DNA from: Nitriliruptorales bacterium
GTDB taxonomy: Bacteria; Actinomycetota; Nitriliruptoria; Euzebyales; JAHELV01
Reading direction: 5' to 3'
Assembly (NCBI GenBank): GCA_024644015.1
Contig: JAHELV010000039.1
Span: 1-37,988 of the forward strand
DNA: 37,988 nt
Each line of letters begins with the position of its first letter. The stretch's first letter is position 1. A model generated the notes under the pieces. The model ran no database searches, was not told the DNA's origin, and saw nothing but the letters and a program-made list of their open reading frames with translations. Shown one piece after another: positions 1 to 7,221 of this stretch. A program made the translations under genes and the position numbers.

Positions 1-77
1 CACCACAGGAGCCCGAACTTACGAACGGTTCGCGCAGTATCGCTGGCCGTATACAGATCAGTACGGCGATTGACGGC

Positions 78-105
78 TGCGCAACTTCTCGGTCCCGTTC
101 GTTTC
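78..105 (+). promoter_or_regulatory. Candidate ECF-type promoter of the sigma operon
   Basis: TGCGCAACTTCT (78-89) is followed after 10 bases by CGTTTC (100-105). The same 12-mer recurs at 1890-1901, followed after the same 10 bases by CGGTTC, upstream of the second channel gene. CAACTT resembles the AAC-containing -35 element of ECF promoters, and CG-TTC could be the -10. The box lies about 30 bases before the start of the sigma gene at 136, which would fit autoregulation. Functional assignment is inference. Confidence 0.5.
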
Positions 106-135
106 CTACGGTATGGAGAAGGAGATGTGCCATGC

Positions 136-678
136 ATGCGTCTGCAGGCGCTCGATGACGCGTACCTTGTATCTCGCGCAAAGGCGGGACGCCGTGACGC
201 GTTCGAAGAACTGGTGCGTCGGCACCGGGACATCGTCTACCGCGTCGCGCTGCGCATGCTCGGTGACCAGCGCGAGGCGGAGGACGCGGCGCAGGAGGCA
301 CTGCTCCAGGCCTGGCGCGCACTCGACGGCTTCCGCGGTGACAGCGCGTTCTCGACGTGGCTGTACCGCATCACGGTCAACCGTTGTCTCAACATGTTGC
401 GGGCTCGCCACGAGACCGAGCCCCTGATGACGGACCGCGCCAGCTCGGGGCCGTCGACCGAGGTCGTGGTCGAGTCCCGCCTGCAGCTCGACGACGTCAG
501 GCGCGCGATCCTGCGACTGACGCCGGAGCAACGAGCCCCGCTGGTGCTGCGAGAACTGGAGGGCTGCAGCTACGAAGAACTCGCCGAGATCCTCGACGTG
601 AGCGTGTCGGCGGTCAAGAGCCGCCTGCACCGCGCAAGGCTCGAACTGCTCAACGCGGTGCGGGAGTGGCAGCCGTGA
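136..678 (+). CDS. ECF-family RNA polymerase sigma factor
   Basis: This 180-residue protein has only the two domains of group 4 sigma factors. Sigma region 2 covers about residues 20-90, with the run AEDAAQEALLQAW and the -10-recognition helix around FSTWLYRITVNRCLN. Sigma region 4 covers about 120-175, with the helix-turn-helix CSYEELAEILDVSVSAVKSR. The ATG at 136 is preferred over an upstream in-frame TTG at 70 because GGAGAAGGAG (115-124) lies upstream at usable spacing, and the extra 22 residues do not look like family sequence. Its stop overlaps the next gene by GTGA, so translation is probably coupled to the zinc-finger protein, the usual place for an anti-sigma factor. A matching promoter motif upstream of this operon and of the gene at 1970 suggests the regulon includes the channels. 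The signal sensed is unknown. Confidence 0.93.
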   Translation: MRLQALDDAYLVSRAKAGRRDAFEELVRRHRDIVYRVALRMLGDQREAEDAAQEALLQAWRALDGFRGDSAFSTWLYRITVNRCLNMLRARHETEPLMTDRASSGPSTEVVVESRLQLDDVRRAILRLTPEQRAPLVLRELEGCSYEELAEILDVSVSAVKSRLHRARLELLNAVREWQP

Positions 679-1013
679 CCGGCCCATGGCCCAATCCGCT
701 GCCGTGCGGACAGTGGCTCGCGCCGCTGATCGCGCAGGTCGCCGACGGCGTCGAGGGTGACCTCGAGCACCAGGCGTCCTGCAAGTACTGCCAGCAGGCG
801 CTGGTTGCGCTGAACGGGCTGTGGGAGGCGACCGCCGCACTCGCGGCCGAGCAGGTCGTGGGCCCCGATTCGATCGACCGTGCCGTGTTGCGCAGCGTCC
901 AGCGTGAGATCTTCATCACGAAAGTGACCGAGTTGATCGGCGGTATCCTGCCTCGACTGTCCCGCGCCTTTCTGGTGTATTCGGGGCTTCTCGGCGGAGG
1001 CGAGCGGAGATGA
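675..1013 (+). CDS. Small zinc-finger anti-sigma factor candidate
   Basis: A 112-residue protein starting with GTG inside the stop of the sigma gene (GTGA overlap) and ending inside the start of the channel gene (ATGA overlap). Residues 32-39 carry H-x3-C-x2-C (His32, Cys36, Cys39), the core of the zinc anti-sigma (ZAS) motif, and Cys11 could be a fourth ligand. No clear membrane helix is visible, although the C-terminus (LIGGILPRLSRAFLVYSGLLGG) is hydrophobic and could associate with membrane. Gene order sigma, HxxxCxxC protein, membrane protein is typical of sigma/anti-sigma pairs. Similar small zinc-finger proteins also occur in actinobacterial Asp23/Gls24 operons, so it could instead be a structural stress protein. 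The anti-sigma role is inferred from motif and position. Confidence 0.7.
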   Translation: MTGPWPNPLPCGQWLAPLIAQVADGVEGDLEHQASCKYCQQALVALNGLWEATAALAAEQVVGPDSIDRAVLRSVQREIFITKVTELIGGILPRLSRAFLVYSGLLGGGERR

Positions 1014-1816
1014 CGATGGAACAACTTATCGCCGCCGGATCGGTGCTCGTCGTCGGCATCCTGATCGCGTTCCCGGTCAGGTGGCTGGCGGCCCGGTTGT
1101 TGGGACGTCTGCTACCCGACAACGAGCGCAGTGTCAGCCAGCAACAGAACGCGGCGCGCGGCGCCTTCGTGTTCACGATCGCGCTGGCAGTGGTCGCGGC
1201 GATCAGCGTGATCGCGCCGCTGCTGTTCGCCGACATTCCCGGCCGCGTGCTGGCGTTCCTGCCGAATCTGGTCGTTGCCGTGGTCATGCTGTGGTTGGGT
1301 GCCGTCGCTGCGAACCTGGTCGAGCAGATCGTCGGTGCCACCTTCGACCGGATGGGCCTGCCGAACGCCCAGGCCTTCGCGAAGGTGCTGTACTGGACCA
1401 TCCTCGGCCTGGCGATCGTGCTCGCGGCCGGGCAGTTGGGCATCGAGACCGCCGCGCTGCAGGGGCTGGTGCTCGTCGTGCTGATCGTCGTGGGCGCGGC
1501 CGGAGCGCTGGCAGTCGGCTTCGGAGGCCGGCGGCTGGCCGACACCGTCATCGCCGGCCGCTACGTCGAGGATCGGTTCGCCAGTGGCGACCGCATCGCG
1601 GTCGACGAGTACGAGGGCGTCATCATCGACATCGGCCTGGCCAGCATCGCGGTGCAACTGGACGACGGCGACACCGTCGAGATCCCGCACGGCTATCTGC
1701 TGGCGCGGCCGGTCACCTTGCGGCGACCCGCGGACACCAGCACACCGCACGACCAGGCGGGTCCGGACGCAGCGCGCTTTGAGACGCCACCCGAGAGCGG
1801 ACCGACCGAGGCCTGA
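1010..1816 (+). CDS. MscS-like mechanosensitive channel lacking the C-terminal vestibule domain
   Basis: 268 residues. Hydrophobic segments lie near residues 5-27, 52-72, 80-105, 122-142 and 148-172. They are followed by the MscS pore-end and beta (Sm-like) signature: a glycine-rich pore helix, then RFASGDRIAVDEYEGVI and DTVEIPHGYLL at about 190-232. Channels of this family open under membrane tension and release solutes during hypo-osmotic shock. After the beta domain only about 30 polar residues remain, so the alpha/beta vestibule domain of E. coli MscS is missing. The ATG overlaps the stop of the anti-sigma candidate (ATGA), placing the channel in the sigma operon. That arrangement suggests envelope or osmotic stress as the signal. 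Gating is not provable from sequence. Confidence 0.85.
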   Translation: MTMEQLIAAGSVLVVGILIAFPVRWLAARLLGRLLPDNERSVSQQQNAARGAFVFTIALAVVAAISVIAPLLFADIPGRVLAFLPNLVVAVVMLWLGAVAANLVEQIVGATFDRMGLPNAQAFAKVLYWTILGLAIVLAAGQLGIETAALQGLVLVVLIVVGAAGALAVGFGGRRLADTVIAGRYVEDRFASGDRIAVDEYEGVIIDIGLASIAVQLDDGDTVEIPHGYLLARPVTLRRPADTSTPHDQAGPDAARFETPPESGPTEA

Positions 1817-1889
1817 GCGACGCGGCTACGCCACGCGCGCAATTCACCACCTGACAACAGCTTGAACCCCTCCGTCTTTGTGCGCCAGT

Positions 1890-1917
1890 TGCGCAACTTC
1901 TGCCCGTGCGTCGGTTC
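1890..1917 (+). promoter_or_regulatory. Second copy of the candidate ECF promoter motif
   Basis: TGCGCAACTTCT (1890-1901), a 10-base spacer, then CGGTTC (1912-1917). This matches the motif upstream of the sigma operon with identical spacing. It lies about 50 bases before the GTG at 1970 and would give the second channel gene its own promoter under the same sigma factor. GTTGCGCAAC (1888-1897) is also a perfect 10-bp palindrome, so a repressor site is an alternative reading. Confidence 0.5.
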
Positions 1918-1969
1918 AGATCTGATACAGCGTCGACAATCTCCGACGCGGGGCAGACAAGGAGCACCC

Positions 1970-2947
1970 GTGACCACGCTCGCGCAGACCGATGTCAGCC
2001 AGCCCATCGAACAGGGGCTCGCGAGAGTCGTCGAGTTCGTTCCCAAGGCGTTCGCGTTCGTCGCGATCCTCCTGATCGGGTGGATCGTCGCCCGTCTGCT
2101 GCGGCGCCTGGTCGCTGGAGTGCTCGAACGTATCGGCTTCGATCGGGCCGCCGAGCACGGCGGTGTCAAGGACGCGCTCGCTCGGACCGGCTACGACGCC
2201 AGCGAGATCCTCGCCAAGCTCGTGTTCTACGCCGTCATGCTGTTCACGCTGCAGATGGCGTTCGGGGTCTTCGGGCCGAACCCGATCTCGGCGCTGCTGT
2301 TCGGCATCATCGCGTTCCTGCCCAAGGTCTTCGTCGCGATCGTGATCCTCGTACTGGCTGCGGCGATCGCCACAGTGGTGCGCGACCTGATCGGCGCGAC
2401 GATCGGGTCGCTGTCGTACGGCACGATGCTGGCCAACGCGGCCGCGGCGGTCATCGTCGCGATCGGCGTGTTCGCTGCGCTGGACCAGATCGAGATCGCG
2501 CCGACGGTGGTCAACGGTGTGTTCTACGCCCTGCTCGGTGTCGTCGCCGGCGTGACGATCGTTGCCGTCGGCGGAGGCGGCATCCAGCCGATGCGCCAGC
2601 GCTGGGAGCAGGCGCTTGCCCGAGTGGAGGAGGAATCGAGCCGGCTCCGCGACGAGGCCGAGTCGACTACGAGCCAGGACGTTGCGCAGCCGGTGCAGCA
2701 GGACGCCGATGCGGTGGATGGCGCGGACGACGAGGACGACACGACGGCTGAGCTGCCGACCATCGCGCCAGGCGGCGCGCAGGCGACGACTGCCCGCGGT
2801 CCATCCGCGCCAGCTGCCTCGGCTGCCGCCAGCGGAGACCAGCCTTCGGCGGCGAGTCTGCGCGAGCAGCTCGAGGACGCCGGCTGGCCGACGCTCGAGG
2901 GCACCGGCTGGCCGCCGTCGGACGACGACGGCGACCGCGCCGGGTAG
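1970..2947 (+). CDS. Mechanosensitive-channel-like membrane protein with TM-helix repeats (CmpX type)
   Basis: 325 residues. The GTG at 1970 is chosen because AAGGAG (1959-1964) sits five bases upstream; an in-frame TTG at 1862 would lie upstream of the promoter motif. The protein has paired conserved membrane helices of the TM_helix type found in CmpX-like and MscS-related proteins: roughly residues 22-45, 80-100, 112-140, 152-172 and 185-205. GIGSLSYG-like and IIGFLPK-like features are visible (IIAFLPKVF, IGSLSYGTML). It has no MscS beta domain. The C-terminal third is a charged coiled-coil-like stretch, then an Ala/Asp/Glu-rich low-complexity tail ending with two GW-P repeats (AGWPTLEGTGWPP). 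With the neighbouring channel it may respond to osmotic or envelope stress. Whether it conducts ions on its own is uncertain. Confidence 0.8.
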   Translation: MTTLAQTDVSQPIEQGLARVVEFVPKAFAFVAILLIGWIVARLLRRLVAGVLERIGFDRAAEHGGVKDALARTGYDASEILAKLVFYAVMLFTLQMAFGVFGPNPISALLFGIIAFLPKVFVAIVILVLAAAIATVVRDLIGATIGSLSYGTMLANAAAAVIVAIGVFAALDQIEIAPTVVNGVFYALLGVVAGVTIVAVGGGGIQPMRQRWEQALARVEEESSRLRDEAESTTSQDVAQPVQQDADAVDGADDEDDTTAELPTIAPGGAQATTARGPSAPAASAAASGDQPSAASLREQLEDAGWPTLEGTGWPPSDDDGDRAG

Positions 2948-3182
2948 GCCGGGCGCGGCCGGACCGCAGCGCGCGGCGCGGCATGACCTGCACAGCGCGT
3001 CGACATCGCGCGCAGCGTCGGTCACCTGTACGCTGACGGCGACCTGCTGCCGCCCGGCCTGCCGCCCGCGGGCTGGTCGGCGGGTGGCGACAGGGCGCTC
3101 GTGGCGTGTTCACAGTGGTGCGTGGACCGACCCGATGGGGGCAAGTCTGAACCAGACCGGCTGCCGGCCGAAGGACACCAGG

Positions 3183-3734
3183 ATGGCTCGCGCGCTCATC
3201 GTCGTCGACGTGCAGAACGGGTTCCTACGCGAGGGCAACCTCGCCAGCGACCGGTGCCTGGCCGTGTTGCCCGCGGTCCGCGAGGAGGTCGAACGCGCGC
3301 TCGACGCCGGCGAACGCGTGTTCTTCACCGCCGACACCCACGAGCCCGACGACAGGGAGTTCGAGGTGTTCCCGGAGCACTGTGTGCGGGGGACCCACGA
3401 AGCGGAGCTCGTGGACGAGTTGCGCGCCTACCTCGACCGTGAGGAGTGTCACCTGATCGCCAAGCGCAGGTACTCGGCACTGTTCGAGACCGAGCTCGAG
3501 GGCCTGCTGCACCGTTTTTCGATCGACCAGGTGCGCATCTGCGGGGTGTGCACCGACATCTGCGTGCAGCACACGACCGCCGACCTGCGCAACCGCGACA
3601 TCGCCGTGACGGTCGTCGCCGACGCGACCGCCACGTTCGACGCACCCGGCCACGCCGCCGGCGACGTCCAGCAGTTCTCGCTGGCGCACATGGAAGGCAT
3701 CCTCGGCGCGAGCATCGAACGGAGCGGGACGTGA
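3183..3734 (+). CDS. Isochorismatase/nicotinamidase-like cysteine hydrolase
   Basis: 183 residues, normal length for the family. The catalytic triad is visible: Asp9 in VVDVQNGF, Lys94 in IAKRRYSAL, and Cys127 in GVCTDICVQHT. Asp51 and His53 (TADTHEPDD) and His66 (PEHCVRGT) match the metal-ligand region and the HC-GT motif of nicotinamidases, so hydrolysis of nicotinamide to nicotinate is a reasonable specific guess. Related enzymes act on other amides or on isochorismate. The ATG at 3183 gives the canonical N-terminus right before the first beta strand. The proline dehydrogenase gene starts 13 bases downstream, so the two are probably co-transcribed. The 235 bases upstream hold no recognisable gene. 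Confidence 0.88.
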   Translation: MARALIVVDVQNGFLREGNLASDRCLAVLPAVREEVERALDAGERVFFTADTHEPDDREFEVFPEHCVRGTHEAELVDELRAYLDREECHLIAKRRYSALFETELEGLLHRFSIDQVRICGVCTDICVQHTTADLRNRDIAVTVVADATATFDAPGHAAGDVQQFSLAHMEGILGASIERSGT

Positions 3735-3747
3735 GTGGACGGCGCCG

Positions 3748-4668
3748 ATGAGCCTGCTCCGGCGGGCGCTGATCGCGGCGAGTGAGAGCGCGCAGCTCGA
3801 GCGGCAGGTGACGACCCGGACGATCAGCCGCAGGATCGCCCAGCGGTTCATCGCGGGTGAAACGCTTGACGATGGCATCGCGGCGGTCCGCGCGGTCGCG
3901 GCCCGGGGCTGTACGGCGACGCTGGACTTCCTGGGCGAGGCGGTCATCGGGCCCGACGATGCCCGCGCCGCGCAGGAGGCGATCCTCAAGGCGTGCGCGC
4001 GCATCGAGGCCGAAGCACTGCCGTCGGGCATCTCGGTCAAGCCGACGCAGATGGGATTGACCTTCGATCCCGCGCTGGCGTTCGACCTGATCCGTCAGAT
4101 CGCCGCCGAGGCGCAGCGGTTCGGCGGCCACGTCAACATCGACATGGAGGGCTCGGAGGTCACCGAAGCCACCGTGGCGTTGTGTGAACGACTCCGGGCG
4201 GCGGGCCACGACAACGTCGGCTGCGCACTGCAGTCCTACCTGCGGCGCACGCACGCCGACATCGAGCGCCTGACCGCGACCGGCGCCAGCCTGCGACTGA
4301 TCAAGGGCGCCTACGACGAGCCGCCGTCCGTCGCCTACCAGAACTCCGCCGACGTCGATACGAGCTTCGAGCGCAGCATGAACTGGCTCCTGGCGAACGG
4401 CACATATCCGAGGATCGCGACGCACGACGACCGCCTGATCGACAAGGCGAAACGCACGGCGATCCGCCTGGGGCGTTCACCACAGGACTTCGAGTTCCAG
4501 ATGCTCCACGGCGTGCGTACCGCGCTGCAGGATGCGCTCGTCGCAGGGGGCTGGCGGATGCGCATCTACATCCCGTTCGGCGTCCAGTGGTATCCGTATT
4601 TCATGCGTCGCATCGCGGAGCGGCCCGCCAACCTGGTGTTCTTCCTCCGGGCGTTGGCGGGATCGTAG
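3748..4668 (+). CDS. Proline dehydrogenase (monofunctional, FAD-dependent)
   Basis: 306 residues, the usual size of the single-domain actinobacterial enzyme. It oxidises L-proline to pyrroline-5-carboxylate, passing electrons through FAD to the membrane quinone pool. Family blocks appear in order: SVKPTQMGL, IDMEGSEVT, LQSYLRRTHAD, LRLIKGAYDEPP, IATHDDRLI, FEFQMLHGVR and the C-terminal IPFGVQWYPYFMRRIAERP. The last holds the paired arginines that contact the substrate carboxylate. No second domain for P5C dehydrogenation is attached. The aldehyde dehydrogenase at 7222-8718 could in principle supply such an activity, but it looks more like the betaine-aldehyde/amino-aldehyde group. A proline-forming enzyme (proC) lies directly downstream. 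Confidence 0.95.
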   Translation: MSLLRRALIAASESAQLERQVTTRTISRRIAQRFIAGETLDDGIAAVRAVAARGCTATLDFLGEAVIGPDDARAAQEAILKACARIEAEALPSGISVKPTQMGLTFDPALAFDLIRQIAAEAQRFGGHVNIDMEGSEVTEATVALCERLRAAGHDNVGCALQSYLRRTHADIERLTATGASLRLIKGAYDEPPSVAYQNSADVDTSFERSMNWLLANGTYPRIATHDDRLIDKAKRTAIRLGRSPQDFEFQMLHGVRTALQDALVAGGWRMRIYIPFGVQWYPYFMRRIAERPANLVFFLRALAGS

Positions 4669-4763
4669 CCACGACCAGTGCCGTCCGGCCCGAACGGTTG
4701 CGGCGTCCGTCCATGGGCGCACCGGCGAGGGGCAGCGCCGCAGCGCCGCACGAGCCTTTTGAC

Positions 4764-4769
4764 TAAGCT
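4764..4769 (+). promoter_or_regulatory. Candidate -10 box for near-leaderless proC mRNA
   Basis: TAAGCT ends eight bases before the proC ATG, with no Shine-Dalgarno in between. A transcript starting about seven bases after this box would be leaderless or nearly so. Similar TA-G-T boxes precede several other starts here (hemB, the small gene at 5651, DUF72). No convincing -35 is seen. Confidence 0.35.
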
Positions 4770-4777
4770 CCCAGGTC

Positions 4778-5599
4778 ATGACCGCCAAACACACCACACC
4801 CCGCCTGGCGATCCTGGGCGCCGGTCGCATGGGCGAGGCACTGCTGTCGGGCCTGCTGCGCTCCGGTGCCTGGACGACCGGGCAGATCGTGTGCACCACG
4901 CGCAGCCAGCGGCGTGCCGACCTGATCGCCGGACGCCACGACGTCACGGTCCACACCGACTCGGCCGAGGCCGCCGCGGGTGCCGACATCGTGCTCATCG
5001 CCGTCAAGCCGCAGAGCATCGCGACCCTGCTCGCCGAGGTCGCGCCGAAGCTCCACCGCGGGCAGACCGTGATCTCGGTCGCCGCCGGCGTCGGCACGGC
5101 GTCGATCGAGGCGGCGCTGCTCGAGGACATCCCGGTCGTCCGGGTCATGTCCAACGTCCCGGTGCAGGTCGACGAGGCCATGAGCGTGCTTGCCGCGGGC
5201 GTGCATGCCGGACCGGCCGACGTCGAGGTCGCGCGCACCATCCTCGGCCATGTCGGCAAGGTGATCGAGCTGGGCGAGGAGCAGCTCGACGCCGTCACAG
5301 GGCTGTCGGGCTCTGGTCCCGCCTACCTGTTCCTGCTCGCCGAGACGATGATCGAGGCCGGCATCCTGCTCGGGCTGCAACGGGATGTCGCCACCGAGCT
5401 GATCGCGCAGACCATGGTGGGCAGCGCCAAGATGCTGCGGGACTCGGGTCGACATCCCGTGGAGCTGCGCGAGTCGGTCACGTCGCCCGGTGGCACCACG
5501 ATCGCCGCGATCCGCGTCCTCGAGCAGGAGCGTGTGCGGGCGGCGTTCATCAATGCGATCGAGGCCGCGACACTGCGGTCGCGTGAGCTCGGTCGCTGA
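4778..5599 (+). CDS. proC: Pyrroline-5-carboxylate reductase
   Basis: 273 residues. It catalyses the last step of proline synthesis, reduction of pyrroline-5-carboxylate with NAD(P)H. The N-terminal Rossmann motif LAILGAGRMGEALLSGL is at residues 9-25. The central IVLIAVKPQ and RVMSNVPVQV segments follow. The C-terminal dimer domain contains the ProC signature ALSGSGPAYLF-type run (GLSGSGPAYLFLL) and LRESVTSPGGTTIAAI. The start at 4778 is clear from the Rossmann fold. No ribosome-binding site is visible and a -10-like TAAGCT lies just upstream, so the message is probably leaderless. It neighbours proline dehydrogenase, so biosynthesis and breakdown of the same osmolyte amino acid are side by side. 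Confidence 0.97.
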   Translation: MTAKHTTPRLAILGAGRMGEALLSGLLRSGAWTTGQIVCTTRSQRRADLIAGRHDVTVHTDSAEAAAGADIVLIAVKPQSIATLLAEVAPKLHRGQTVISVAAGVGTASIEAALLEDIPVVRVMSNVPVQVDEAMSVLAAGVHAGPADVEVARTILGHVGKVIELGEEQLDAVTGLSGSGPAYLFLLAETMIEAGILLGLQRDVATELIAQTMVGSAKMLRDSGRHPVELRESVTSPGGTTIAAIRVLEQERVRAAFINAIEAATLRSRELGR

Positions 5600-5636
5600 C
5601 GCCGGGATTCCGTGGTGGGCGCAACGCGGGTGTGCC

Positions 5637-5644
5637 GATAGCAT
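5637..5644 (+). promoter_or_regulatory. Candidate -10 box for the leaderless small gene at 5651
   Basis: GATAGCAT ends six bases before the ATG at 5651, with no Shine-Dalgarno. The spacing fits a leaderless transcript. No -35 element is evident. Confidence 0.3.
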
Positions 5645-5650
5645 TGCAAC

Positions 5651-5974
5651 ATGAACGCCGTAGATCCCTCCGCCGCGATGACCGCAACGGGCTCCGATGC
5701 GCGTGCCGCGCTTCTCGGGCAGTTCGAGGATGCATGGCGTGACGGCGCACCAGTGTTCGGGTGCTGCCGACGGAGCGTCGCCACCGCCGTCGAGCGGGTC
5801 GACCTGGTCGAGCTGGTGGCTGCCGGCCCGACGGAGCGTGTGCATCTGCTGCGCGAGCCGCTGGAGGTGGCCCAGCCCGGTCATCTGGCCAGCCACCGCT
5901 GCTGCGCGAACCACCTCGCCGATCTGGCGTTCGACGCGCCCGATCTGATCACGGACCGGGTGCACAGCGGCTAG
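5651..5974 (+). CDS. Small protein of unknown function
   Basis: 107 residues, not recognised. It has four cysteines in two adjacent pairs (GCCRRS near residue 37 and HRCCANH near residue 83), several histidines, and no membrane segment or signal peptide. The paired cysteines with nearby His could bind a metal, but this is only a suggestion. Codon third positions are GC-rich, consistent with coding. A -10-like box sits six bases upstream. Its stop overlaps the stop of the convergent alcohol dehydrogenase gene by three bases (5972-5974 against 5971-5973), so both ends are tightly packed. The opposite-strand reading of this stretch shows no family features. It is probably real but could be spurious. 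Confidence 0.55.
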   Translation: MNAVDPSAAMTATGSDARAALLGQFEDAWRDGAPVFGCCRRSVATAVERVDLVELVAAGPTERVHLLREPLEVAQPGHLASHRCCANHLADLAFDAPDLITDRVHSG

Positions 5975-7071
5975 GGCAGGCGCACGACCTGGCGCGCGGT
6001 CACGGTGCCGTCGCGGATCCGTTGGACGGCGCCCGGCAGCTGGTCCAACGTGATCTCCTCGACCAACGCGCCCAGTGAGATCTCGCCGCGTGACGCCGCC
6101 CGGGCGAGCACGGGCAGGTCCTGATCAGGATCGAGTCCGCCCAGACAGGTTCCGACGAGCCGCTTCTCGGTGATCAGCTCGAACGCGTCAAGGGTGATCG
6201 TTGAGTCGACCGGGAGCAACCCGATGACCGTGGTCTGTCCGCCCGCCGCCGTCGCACGCCACGACGCCTCGACCGTCGCCGGACGTCCCAGCACCTCGAA
6301 GCAGTGGTCGACGCCGGCCGGCGCGATCCGGCGGATCCCCACGTCCGCGGGATCATCACCGGCGAGCACGACGTGTGTCGCGCCCATCACCTCGGCGGCG
6401 TCCAGGGCACGAGGGTTGCGGTCGACGGCGATCACCGTGGTCGCTCCGGCGCGGCCTGCCGCCTGCACGACGGTGAGGCCGACGCCGCCGCAACCGACGA
6501 CGGCGACCGACTGCCCGGGTCGTACGGCGGCTGCGTTGCGCACCGCGCCGAAGCCGGTGGCGACCGCACAGCCGAGCAGGGCCGCCTCTGCCGACGGCAG
6601 CGCCGCCGTCACCCGTACCGCGCCGGTGCGCGGTACGACCGCATACTCGGCCCATGACGAGAGCCCCGTGAAGTGGTGCACGGGGGTGCCATCGTGCGAC
6701 AACGCTGTCGTCACACCGTCGACCGTCCCTGTGGCCGCGAGCGTCGCCGCCCACGCGCAGGACCGTCGACGACCGGCCCGGCACGCGCTGCACGCCCCGC
6801 ACGACGGCAGGATCGTGAGCACCACCTGATCGTCTAGCTCCAGGTCGTCGACCCCACCGCCGAGCGCGGCGACGCGGCCGGCGGCCTCATGGCCGGGCAC
6901 CATCGGCATCGGCTTGGGCAGGCGCCCGTCGATCGCCGCCACGTCGCTCGCGCACACGCCGGTCGCCGTGATCCGAACCAACACCTCGCCGGACGCCGGT
7001 GGTCGCAGGTCGATCTCGCGGATCTTCAGCGGCCCCCCGACCGCGTCGCACACGGCCGCGCGGATCTTCAC
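5971..7071 (-). CDS. Zinc-dependent medium-chain alcohol dehydrogenase
   Basis: 366 residues of the MDR alcohol dehydrogenase family, most like the class III/long-chain type. Catalytic zinc ligands are Cys40 (TGVCASD), His61-Glu62 (PGHEAAG) and the later Cys in LLGCAVATGFG. The structural zinc site is complete: Cys91, Cys94, Cys97 and Cys105. The NAD-binding motif is VAVVGCGGVGLTVV, followed by an acidic residue in IAVDRNPRAL, which favours NAD over NADP. The GTG start overlaps the stop of a 49-residue gene (GTGA). It ends the betaine-type transporter operon behind an aldehyde dehydrogenase. An alcohol-to-aldehyde-to-acid route, for example choline to betaine, is an attractive inference. Bacillus GbsB does the alcohol step with an iron-type enzyme instead. 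Substrate is not provable from sequence. Confidence 0.9.
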   Translation of the reverse strand: MKIRAAVCDAVGGPLKIREIDLRPPASGEVLVRITATGVCASDVAAIDGRLPKPMPMVPGHEAAGRVAALGGGVDDLELDDQVVLTILPSCGACSACRAGRRRSCAWAATLAATGTVDGVTTALSHDGTPVHHFTGLSSWAEYAVVPRTGAVRVTAALPSAEAALLGCAVATGFGAVRNAAAVRPGQSVAVVGCGGVGLTVVQAAGRAGATTVIAVDRNPRALDAAEVMGATHVVLAGDDPADVGIRRIAPAGVDHCFEVLGRPATVEASWRATAAGGQTTVIGLLPVDSTITLDAFELITEKRLVGTCLGGLDPDQDLPVLARAASRGEISLGALVEEITLDQLPGAVQRIRDGTVTARQVVRLP

Positions 7072-7217
7072 GGGTGGCGCTCCACGCCGCGCGGGGTCGC
7101 CACGATCCGCTCGACACGTGTGTCTGTGACCGCAGCCTCGTCCACCGTGATGCGCAGGGCGAAAGGCAGATCCAGCCGCAGCTCGCAGCCGCCGACGGTG
7201 ACCCGTACGATTGGCAT
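7068..7217 (-). CDS. 49-residue gene between aldehyde and alcohol dehydrogenases
   Basis: Reading the minus strand from the ATG at 7217 gives 49 codons ending in TGA at 7070-7068. It begins MPIVRVTVGGCELRLDLPFA and ends VERIVATPRGVERHP. The start lies four bases after the stop of the aldehyde dehydrogenase gene, and the stop overlaps the GTG of the alcohol dehydrogenase gene (GTGA). It therefore fills the gap exactly and would couple translation of its neighbours. Alternating hydrophobic and polar residues suggest beta strands. It has one cysteine, no signal peptide and no membrane helix. I do not recognise the family. A short coupling peptide with no function of its own is the main alternative. 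Confidence 0.6.
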   Translation of the reverse strand: MPIVRVTVGGCELRLDLPFALRITVDEAAVTDTRVERIVATPRGVERHP

Positions 7218-7221
7218 GCGA

